Source: Treponema sp. (lineage in GTDB: Bacteria; Spirochaetota; Spirochaetia; Treponematales; Breznakiellaceae). From it: a DNA stretch of 10,228 nt. Positions within the stretch are counted from its first letter, which is position 1, and each line of letters opens with the position of its first letter. Under the pieces are notes generated by a model. It saw only the letters and a list, made by a program, of their open reading frames with translations. It had not been told where the DNA came from and did no database searches. The position numbers were made by a program, and so were the translations under genes. This document shows, in pieces, positions 1 through 6,434 of this stretch. The stretch is from the NCBI GenBank assembly GCA_031270205.1, contig JAISYA010000081.1:1-10228 (forward strand). Reading direction: 5' to 3'.

Positions 1-7
1 GGGACGG

Positions 8-271
8 ATGATGATTAAAAGCTGGCATGATGAAGCGTGGGATGATTATCTATACTGGCAGACCCAGGATAAAAAAACTTTTAAGCGAATCAACCAAATT
101 ATTAAAAACATTGACAGCACCCCTTTCGACGGTATCGGCAAGCCGGAACTGTTAAAACATGAATATCAGGGCTATTGGAGCAGGCGGATTGATGAAAAAA
201 ACCGTCTCATTTACCGAATCGAAAACGATACGATCATAATAGCTCAATGCAGAACCCACTACGAAAAATAA
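8..271 (+). CDS. yoeB: YoeB/Txe-family mRNA interferase toxin (type II toxin-antitoxin)
   Basis: This encodes a ribosome-dependent endoribonuclease of the RelE/YoeB fold, which in characterised members cuts mRNA in the ribosomal A site and is neutralised by a YefM/Phd-type antitoxin. The 87-residue product matches E. coli YoeB closely in layout: WDDYLYWQ near the N terminus, TPFDGIGKPELLKH in the middle, WSRRI, then CRTHY near the end. Counting from the second Met (base 11), Glu46, Arg65, His83 and Tyr84 fall at the catalytic positions known for E. coli YoeB. That makes the second ATG the likelier start, although the first ATG at base 8 is also usable. An oddity is the Glu-Lys tail after the His-Tyr pair, which is C-terminal in E. 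coli YoeB. The antitoxin should lie just upstream, outside the window; a TGA at 9-11 or a TAA at 16-18 could be its stop codon, which would overlap the toxin start. All catalytic residues are present, so the gene looks intact. Confidence 0.93.
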   Translation: MMIKSWHDEAWDDYLYWQTQDKKTFKRINQIIKNIDSTPFDGIGKPELLKHEYQGYWSRRIDEKNRLIYRIENDTIIIAQCRTHYEK

Positions 272-371
272 AACCACGGACTTTAGTTCGAATCCTCACG
301 AACACCCTCCACCCTGGATTCCGGCGCCTAGTGCCCCCCGTCACCGGCTTAAAGCCCACACTACCCCCCCG

Positions 372-931
372 CTAAGGAGGGCCGCCGCCGGGACCGCTAT
401 CAGCGTAAAGGCCTTCCAGAACCGCGAGCTTTTTTCGTATCTCTCCGATAAGGCCGACTGAGTCCTGTAGGTTTCTGACATTGCGTCCAGCCGCTCCTGT
501 AAGTTCCTCAACAAGCTCTCCCGCTCGGCTATTATGCTCTCGTAGCTGAGCCAGTTTCATCGGGACATTGTCCACGATGAAACTGGCTTTCGATTAATTC
601 CCCGCTCTCGGCCAAGTTCTGCCGTAAGCTGTCCAATTGTTTCTGCTGTGCCGCTGAGTTCTGTAGCGTATCTTGTATCAAGCGCTCTAATTCTGTCAGA
701 TCCCTGTCGAGAGAAGAAAAGTCCTATGACCAGGCAGCCTGCGGAAAAAGCAAGGATAAGGTACAGAACAAAGCGAAGGCGGAAAAGAACGGGGAGAATT
801 TCATGCAAGGGTTCCTCCTTATACACCTCCCTGCGCTGTTTTTGGCGGCGGTCAAAGCGGACTTGCCCTTTCAGACCGCCGGCTACGGTAAAACCTGTAA
901 AAACCATATCACGCCCGAATATCCCTGTCAA
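372..931 (-). pseudogene. Disrupted gene for a small membrane-anchored coiled-coil protein
   Basis: I do not recognise the family. Two minus-strand frames lie end to end: 931-557 (124 codons from a TTG, or from an ATG at 907) and 575-372 (67 codons from a GTG). The first encodes a basic N-terminal stretch, one membrane segment (roughly residues 48-70, rich in Leu/Ile/Phe and ending FFSRQG) and then a polar helix. The second continues as a heptad-like helix (QLREHNSRAGELVEEL, then IRKKLAVLEGLY) and ends in a Gly/Pro tail. The break falls at the hairpin 549-588. Removing bases 549-589 places codon 592-590 directly before codon 548-546 in frame and gives one continuous frame of about 172 codons (164 from the ATG). 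A short cytoplasmic part, one membrane helix and a coiled coil would fit a phage spanin-like or other envelope protein, but that is only an inference from topology. No strong ribosome binding site is visible, and the 5' side abuts the transposon-like element at 940-1286. Confidence 0.6.
549..588. repeat. Perfect 14-bp inverted repeat forming a hairpin, inserted in a coding frame
   Basis: The arms 549-562 (AGCCAGTTTCATCG) and 575-588 (CGATGAAACTGGCT) are exact reverse complements. The 12-base centre (563-574) contains a further GGAC/GTCC pair around ATT. With base 589 the segment is 41 bp, and its removal restores the reading frame of the minus-strand gene around it. I see no target-site duplication next to it and no run of T that would make it a terminator. 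It may be a copy of a small palindromic repeat family. Confidence 0.85.
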
Positions 932-939
932 CTGTTTTC

Positions 940-1286
940 GGTAACTTTATCAAGGCATCGGCGTTTACTTTTTTGATTGGCACATACGGTGCGGGCGGCA
1001 TACTGTGCGGCGCTATAAGCGCGGGCCGCGCGGAAACACCCGCCAAGAGGCCGCGCGCACAGGCGCTGGTATCCGCGGTATCCCGTTCCCTGCGCTGATC
1101 CCGCCCTGTTCCGGGCTGCCGCGGGGGCGATTAGTACCTTTCAACATAGCCTATATCGATCCACCATAGCTTATGTCGATCTATCAACACCTATAATCGA
1201 GGGCTATCAGCGGTCCGCGGGTACATTTCTGAGTATGGTAGTTGTGCACGGATTGCAAGTAAACGCCGATGCCCTGGTAACTTTAT
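940..1286. mobile_element. MITE-like non-autonomous element with terminal inverted repeats and flanking direct repeat
   Basis: Bases 951-970 (CAAGGCATCGGCGTTTACTT) match the reverse complement of 1257-1276 in 19 of 20 positions, which gives terminal inverted repeats for a 326-bp element (951-1276). Directly outside both ends stands the same sequence, GGTAACTTTAT, at 940-950 and 1276-1286. The first G on the right also belongs to the inverted repeat, so the duplication is 10-11 bp. Inverted repeats bounded by a direct repeat are the hallmark of DDE-transposase insertion, and duplications of this length are known for IS4/IS231-type elements; the family assignment is an inference. The interior has no convincing coding frame. 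It holds a GC-rich half with a GCGCT-ATA-AGCGC hairpin (1010-1022) and a more AT-rich half with degenerate 20-nt tandem repeats. It sits about 10 bp upstream of the broken gene at 372-931 and about 130 bp upstream of the gltB promoter. Confidence 0.75.
1141..1200. repeat. Three degenerate 20-nt tandem repeats
   Basis: Consecutive 20-nt units start at 1141, 1161 and 1181. Units 1 and 2 share the core CATAGC-TAT-TCGAT and differ at only a few positions. Unit 3 (CTATCAACACCTATAATCGA) is weaker and needs a small shift to align. The array lies inside the MITE-like element and is markedly more AT-rich than its surroundings, so it may be a protein-binding or transposase-binding region. No function can be read from it directly. 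Confidence 0.5.
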
Positions 1287-1404
1287 AAGCCTCCGCAGGG
1301 CAGCCGCGGGTTACCCTCCCTCAATTGGCCGTCTGGTACAAATAGAGATATAGGCAAACGCAAGGACGCCTTTGCCACGCAAACGCGGCCTTCAACGCGG
1401 GCGA

Positions 1405-1433
1405 TTGCACAAATTGCCCTGTTTCAGCATAAT
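1405..1433 (+). promoter_or_regulatory. Sigma-70 type promoter for gltB
   Basis: TTGCAC (1405-1410) and CATAAT (1428-1433) are separated by 17 bases, close to the consensus for both hexamers, and would start transcription near 1440, about 50 bases before the gltB start codon. A weaker second candidate is TTGGCC (1325-1330) with TATAGG (1349-1354) at 18 bases. Between them lies a GGCAAA/TTTGCC inverted repeat (1353-1358 and 1371-1376) that could be an operator, but nothing proves it. I see no sigma-54 promoter and no recognisable nitrogen-regulator site. Confidence 0.6.
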
Positions 1434-1490
1434 AACAAAGTTGTTTCAGTATGCGTATTACAACATCGAACCAAAAAACAAGGAGCCAGA

Positions 1491-4400
1491 ATGGGTGCGC
1501 TTAAGGAGGGAACGGGAAAGGCAAAGCGGGGTCTGTACCGGGCCGAGGACGAGCACGATTCCTGCGGGATCGGCTTTGTGGCGGATATTAAGGGACGCCG
1601 GTCTCACGCCCTGTTGAGCAAGGGCCTTGAGGTGCTTGAACGGATGGAGCATCGGGGGGCGGAGAGCGCGGACAACAAAACCGGCGACGGTTCGGGGGTG
1701 TTGCTGCATATTCCCCATGACTTTTATAAAAAACAGTTTCCCGGCCTGCCTGACGCGGGGGGCTACGGCACGGGACTGGTGTTTTTTCCCGCCGGGGGCG
1801 AGGCAGACACGGCCGCAAAACGGAAGAAGATAATTGCCGCCATTGACCAATGCGCCGCCGCTACGGGGCTTTCCAGGCTGGCCCTGCGGGACGTGCCGGT
1901 CCGCAGCGGCGCGGTGGGCCTTATCGCCCGGGCGGCGGAACCGGCGATTACCCAGCTCGTGCTGGTCCCGAAAGAGGGGCGGGGCCTCTTTGGCATCGGC
2001 AAACAGGCCAAAGGCGCTCCCGCGGACGGCGGCGGCGATACCGGCGAAGTGTCCCCCCTCGACTTCAAGCTCTATATTTTCAGAAAGCGGTTTGAAAACG
2101 TCCTGCGCTCTCAGGGCCTTGAGGCGTATATCCCCTCCCTTTCCACCCAGGTGATTGTCTACAAGGGCATGATGATGTCCAGCCAGCTCAGGGAGTACTT
2201 TCCCGAACTGTCCGACGAGACGGTTTCCACCGCGGTGGCGCTCGTACATTCCCGCTTTTCCACCAACACCTTTCCCAACTGGCCCCTGGCCCAGCCTTTC
2301 CGCATGGTTGCCCATAACGGCGAAATCAACACCATCAAGGGCAACCGTTTCCGCATGGCCGCGCGGGAGGCCCTCTACGCCCATCCCCGCTTCGGCGACG
2401 CCTTAAAGGACATTTTGCCGGTACTGGAGCCTGACAAGAGCGACTCCGCCAGCTTTGACAACGCCCTGGAACTCCTGGTCATGTCCGGGCGGAGCCTCCC
2501 CCAGGCTTTGATGATGCTTATCCCCGAAGCGTGGAACGATAAAAACCCCATTCCCGAAGAACTGAAATTCTTTTACGAATATCAGGCCTGCATTATGGAG
2601 CCGTGGGACGGGCCGGCCTCGATAGTGTTCTGCGACGGCCGCTACGTGGGGGGCACACTTGACCGGAACGGCCTGCGCCCCTCCCGTTACACGATCACCA
2701 GGGACGATCTTATCGTCATGGCTTCCGAGACCGGCGTGCAGGATTTCAGGCCGGAGGACGTGGTCTACAAGGGCCGCCTGCTGCCGGGGAAAATCCTCCT
2801 CGTTGACATGCTTGAGGGGAGGATAATCCCCAACGCCGAGGTAAAGCGGAACGTGTCCCTGCGCAGGCCCTACGCCGACTGGGTGTGGAACAACATCATC
2901 ACCCTTGACCAGGACGAAGGGTCGTCCGGCGTTCCGGCGGAGCCGCTGTTCCGCGATGACCGCGCCCTGTTGTTTATGCAGCGGGCCGCGGGCTACACCA
3001 GGGAAGACCGCGAACGGCTCCTCCTCCCCATGGCGGAAAGCGGGCAGGAACCGACCAGTTCCATGGGGACCGACACCCCCCTTGCGGTATTCTCCGCCAA
3101 GAGCCAGCGGGTGTTCGCCTACTTCAAACAGTCCTTCGCCCAGGTTACGAACCCTCCCATTGATTCGATTCGCGAAGATTTGGTGATGACCCTGACCAGT
3201 TTTGTCGGCCCCCAGCACAATCTGCTGGACGAGACCGCCGGGCATTGCCGGCGGATCAAGGTATTCAAGCCGATTATGACGCCCGAAGAGCTTGGCAGGC
3301 TTCTGAAAATCAAGCCGGAGCTGTTTGTTTCCCAGACGCTGGAGGCCGTTTTTGCCACGGGCGGCGAGGGAACGAAAGAAACCGTTTCGCCGCTTGAGGC
3401 GGCGCTTGACCGCCTGGTTGAAGACGCCTGTAAAGCGATTCAGGCGGGAGCCTCGCTCCTGGTGCTTTCCGACCGGACGGCCGTTTCCTGCGGGCCTGAC
3501 CCGCTGCGTAAAACGGGGCGCTGCGCCGTGCCGAGTCTGCTCGCCGTCGGGGCGGTGCATCAGGGCCTGATCCGCCGGGGGCTGCGGATGCGGGCCTCGA
3601 TTATCGCCGAAACTGCGGAGCCGCGGGAGATCATGCACTTTGCCCTGCTGTTCGGCTACGGCGCGGATTTAATCGTGCCTTACGGGGCGCTTGCCTCCAT
3701 CGCGGGGATCTGCCGCGGCTTTGACGGCGGACGGCTCGGCGGCTACGTCCATGCGGAAAAGAGCTACATCAAGGGCCTGAACAAGGCCCTGCTCAAGGTA
3801 ATGTCCAAAATGGGAACCAGTACCCTCCGCTCTTACCGGGGCGCGGGGATTTTCGAGGCGGTGGGCCTGGGCGACGAGGTGATTGAAAAGTGCTTCAAAG
3901 ACACGGTGAGCAGAATCGCCGGCGCCGGTTTCGCGGAGCTTGAGGCCGAGGCCCTGTTCCATTACCGGGCGGCGGTGGAAGAAGACAAAAAGCACGGCGG
4001 CGATTTGGCCCCCGGCGATTATTTGCTGTACGGCGACGGACAGTACCAGTGGCGGAAAACCGGGGAGCGCCACGCCTGGAACCCCGACACGATTCACCTG
4101 CTGCAGTGGGCCGCGAGAACCGGCGATTATCAAAAGTTCAAACAGTTCAGCGCGCTCGTGGACAATCTCAACCGCAGTCCCCACGTTATCAGGGGCATGC
4201 TTGATTTTGCCGTTCCGGGTTCAGTGAAAGACGCGCCGGCGGAGGCGGTTCCCGTTGAGGAAGTTGAAAGCGTCGAATCGATTATGAAACGCTTCACCAC
4301 CGGCGCGATGTCCTTCGGCTCCATCTCCAAAGAGGCCCATGAGGCAATCGCCCTCGCGATGAACTCGATCAAAGGCAGGTCCAACTCAGGCGAAGGGGGA

Positions 4401-6296
4401 GAGAACCCGGACCGTTTCGCCCCCCGCTCCGACGGCTCCTGGACGCGGAGCGCCATCAAGCAGGTTGCCTCGGGGCGTTTCGGCGTTACCAGCGAATACC
4501 TGGCCAGCGCCGTTGAATTGCAGATAAAGATCGCCCAGGGCGCAAAACCCGGCGAGGGCGGCCAACTGCCGGGACACAAGGTTGACGCGCAGATCGCCCG
4601 AACCCGGTACTCAACTCCGGGCGTTACCTTGATAAGCCCGCCGCCGCACCATGACATTTATTCGATTGAAGACCTTGCCGAGCTGATCTTCGATTTGAAG
4701 AACGCCAACCCCGAAGCGCGGATCAGCGTAAAACTGGTGGCCGAAACCGGAGTGGGGACGGTCGCCGCCGGCGTCGCCAAGGCCCATGCGGACAATATCC
4801 TTATCTCCGGCTACGACGGCGGTACGGGCGCAAGCCCCCAGTCGAGCATCCGCCACACGGGGATTCCCTGGGAGCTGGGGCTTTCCGAGTCCCACCAGGT
4901 GCTGGTACAAAACGGCCTGCGGGGACGGGTGCGGCTCCAGACCGACGGCCAGCTTAAAACCGGCCGGGACATCGTAATCGCCGGCATGATGGGGGCCGAG
5001 GAATTCGGCTTCGGCACATCCTGTCTGATCGTGCTGGGCTGCGTAATGATGCGCAAATGTCACGAGAACACCTGCCCCATGGGCGTCGCCAGCCAGGACC
5101 CGGAACTGCGCCGCCGCTTTGCCGGCAAAAGCGAGCACCTAATCACCTTTTTCCGCTTCCTCGCCGAAGAGGTCCGCGAGCTTATGGCCTCTCTGGGCTT
5201 CCGCAAATTTGACGACCTCGTCGGCAGGGCGGATCTCCTCGTTCCCCGGCGCATTTCGTCCGCTTCGCAGCCCTTGCCTGCCGCGCAGCCGGGAGCCGCT
5301 GCGTTACCCAACGGCAATTCGCTTTCGGCGGCAAAGGCGGCAAGGGTGGATCTTTCAAGGATTCTCCACAGGGCCGAAGGGCCTGCATATATACCCGGCG
5401 GCAGGGACACCTATTGCACGCAAAGCCAGATCCACAAAATCGACAACGTGCTGGACCGCCGCCTCATAGAAAAGTGCAGGGCCTCGCTGGACAACAAAAC
5501 CCCCACAGCGCTGAAATCGCCGGTAAAGAACACCGACCGGGCCGTGGGGGCCATGCTCTCCTGGGAAGTGAGCAGGCGCTTCGGCGGCCAGGGCCTGCCG
5601 GAAAACTTTATCACCATCGACTTTGCCGGTTCCGCCGGTCAGAGTTTCGGCGCTTTCCTCGCCAGAGGGCTTACGTTCCGCCTCGCCGGGGACGCCAACG
5701 ATTATCTGGGCAAAGGGCTTTCCGGCGGCCGCCTCGTCGTAACCCCCCCGGAGGGTTCCGCCTTCAAGTCCAACGAAAACATCATCGTCGGTAACACCGT
5801 GCTTTACGGCGCCACCTCAGGCGAACTGTACGCCGCCGGAGTGGCGGGCGAGCGTTTCTGCGTGCGAAACTCCGGGGCCGTCGCCGTGGTCGAAGGCGCG
5901 GGAGACCACGCCGCCGAATACATGACCGGCGGCCGCCTCGTAGTGCTGGGCCAGGTAGGGCGGAACTTCGCCGCCGGAATGTCCGGCGGCATCGCGTACG
6001 TGTTAGACGTCAACGACAACTGCGAATATTTCCTCAACAAGGGAATGGTTGAACTTTCCGGCCTGGACAACGAGGAAGACGAAACCTTTGTAAGGGACTG
6101 CGTCAAAAAACACATCTACTGGACCGACTCGGCCTACGCCAAAAACATACTGGCCGACTGGGAAACGCAGAAACGGAAATTTATCAAAGTGCTTCCGGTG
6201 GAATACAAGCGGGCCCTGCAGGAATTGAAACTTGCCGAACTCGACCGGAAGTTATACGAAATCCGCGAGCGCGAGGAAATTGAGGTTAAGAGTTAA
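1491..6296 (+). CDS. gltB: Glutamate synthase, large (alpha) subunit
   Basis: The large subunit of NAD(P)H-dependent glutamate synthase makes glutamate from glutamine and 2-oxoglutarate and works in the cytoplasm with GltD. The start at 1491 is supported by AAGGAG five bases upstream. Residues 1-24 look like the propeptide removed in this family, exposing Cys25 (HDSCGIG) as the amidotransferase nucleophile. HSRFSTNTFPNW (from His253) and HNGEIN (275-280) are further class II amidotransferase motifs. The central domain follows (about 490-790). The FMN synthase domain (about 850-1240) includes TTGAMSFGSISKEAHE, SGYDGGTGASP and the 3Fe-4S cysteines C1184-x5-C1190-x4-C1195. A C-terminal GXGXG beta-helix domain covers about 1320-1540. 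At 1601 residues it is somewhat longer than the usual roughly 1500. Part of the excess is low-complexity insertion: a Gly/Ala-rich stretch near 165-188, and an Ala/Pro/Ser-rich stretch near 1255-1287 between the FMN and GXGXG domains. All key residues are intact. It is followed by gltD and probably co-transcribed with it. Confidence 0.98.
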   Translation: MGALKEGTGKAKRGLYRAEDEHDSCGIGFVADIKGRRSHALLSKGLEVLERMEHRGAESADNKTGDGSGVLLHIPHDFYKKQFPGLPDAGGYGTGLVFFPAGGEADTAAKRKKIIAAIDQCAAATGLSRLALRDVPVRSGAVGLIARAAEPAITQLVLVPKEGRGLFGIGKQAKGAPADGGGDTGEVSPLDFKLYIFRKRFENVLRSQGLEAYIPSLSTQVIVYKGMMMSSQLREYFPELSDETVSTAVALVHSRFSTNTFPNWPLAQPFRMVAHNGEINTIKGNRFRMAAREALYAHPRFGDALKDILPVLEPDKSDSASFDNALELLVMSGRSLPQALMMLIPEAWNDKNPIPEELKFFYEYQACIMEPWDGPASIVFCDGRYVGGTLDRNGLRPSRYTITRDDLIVMASETGVQDFRPEDVVYKGRLLPGKILLVDMLEGRIIPNAEVKRNVSLRRPYADWVWNNIITLDQDEGSSGVPAEPLFRDDRALLFMQRAAGYTREDRERLLLPMAESGQEPTSSMGTDTPLAVFSAKSQRVFAYFKQSFAQVTNPPIDSIREDLVMTLTSFVGPQHNLLDETAGHCRRIKVFKPIMTPEELGRLLKIKPELFVSQTLEAVFATGGEGTKETVSPLEAALDRLVEDACKAIQAGASLLVLSDRTAVSCGPDPLRKTGRCAVPSLLAVGAVHQGLIRRGLRMRASIIAETAEPREIMHFALLFGYGADLIVPYGALASIAGICRGFDGGRLGGYVHAEKSYIKGLNKALLKVMSKMGTSTLRSYRGAGIFEAVGLGDEVIEKCFKDTVSRIAGAGFAELEAEALFHYRAAVEEDKKHGGDLAPGDYLLYGDGQYQWRKTGERHAWNPDTIHLLQWAARTGDYQKFKQFSALVDNLNRSPHVIRGMLDFAVPGSVKDAPAEAVPVEEVESVESIMKRFTTGAMSFGSISKEAHEAIALAMNSIKGRSNSGEGGENPDRFAPRSDGSWTRSAIKQVASGRFGVTSEYLASAVELQIKIAQGAKPGEGGQLPGHKVDAQIARTRYSTPGVTLISPPPHHDIYSIEDLAELIFDLKNANPEARISVKLVAETGVGTVAAGVAKAHADNILISGYDGGTGASPQSSIRHTGIPWELGLSESHQVLVQNGLRGRVRLQTDGQLKTGRDIVIAGMMGAEEFGFGTSCLIVLGCVMMRKCHENTCPMGVASQDPELRRRFAGKSEHLITFFRFLAEEVRELMASLGFRKFDDLVGRADLLVPRRISSASQPLPAAQPGAAALPNGNSLSAAKAARVDLSRILHRAEGPAYIPGGRDTYCTQSQIHKIDNVLDRRLIEKCRASLDNKTPTALKSPVKNTDRAVGAMLSWEVSRRFGGQGLPENFITIDFAGSAGQSFGAFLARGLTFRLAGDANDYLGKGLSGGRLVVTPPEGSAFKSNENIIVGNTVLYGATSGELYAAGVAGERFCVRNSGAVAVVEGAGDHAAEYMTGGRLVVLGQVGRNFAAGMSGGIAYVLDVNDNCEYFLNKGMVELSGLDNEEDETFVRDCVKKHIYWTDSAYAKNILADWETQKRKFIKVLPVEYKRALQELKLAELDRKLYEIREREEIEVKS

Positions 6297-6304
6297 AGTG
6301 AGCG

Positions 6305-6407
6305 CCATTCAGTCAAGGAGGGGGAAGTCTCCCCCCCGCTCCAGCCCTGCGGGCTTCCGCTCCCCCCTCTGCGGGGGGACCCCCGCAACGCCCCCCGGCC
6401 TGAATGG
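6305..6407. repeat. GC-rich stem-loop spacer bounded by an 8-bp inverted repeat, between gltB and gltD
   Basis: CCATTCAG (6305-6312) and CTGAATGG (6400-6407) are exact reverse complements enclosing a C/G-rich segment with at least three further hairpins: GGGGGA/TCCCCC (6320-6325 and 6330-6335), GCCC-TGC-GGGC (6344-6354) and CCCCCC/GGGGGG (6362-6367 and 6373-6378). In RNA this would fold into a long multi-hairpin stem. It has no T-run after any stem, so it is not a standard terminator. It could moderate the ratio of gltD to gltB or protect the transcript, or be a member of a dispersed intergenic repeat family; these are inferences. Confidence 0.6.
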
Positions 6408-6434
6408 TTAAAAAATTGATCGAGGTGGTTTGAA

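Noticed and set aside
284..305. GTTCGAATCC resembling a tRNA T-loop, as in a phage attachment remnant
   Set aside because: The flanking bases do not pair into a T stem, and no acceptor or anticodon arm is visible; likely chance similarity.
1287..1490. Riboswitch or nitrogen-responsive leader upstream of gltB
   Set aside because: I could not match any known glutamine or other riboswitch core, or a sigma-54 site; only a sigma-70 promoter and a small inverted repeat are visible.
1458..3638. Long open frames on the minus strand opposite gltB (308 and 411 codons)
   Set aside because: They mirror the GC-rich codon pattern of gltB, have no ribosome binding sites and encode His/Gly/Arg-rich sequence without recognisable domains. 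gltB itself is unambiguous.
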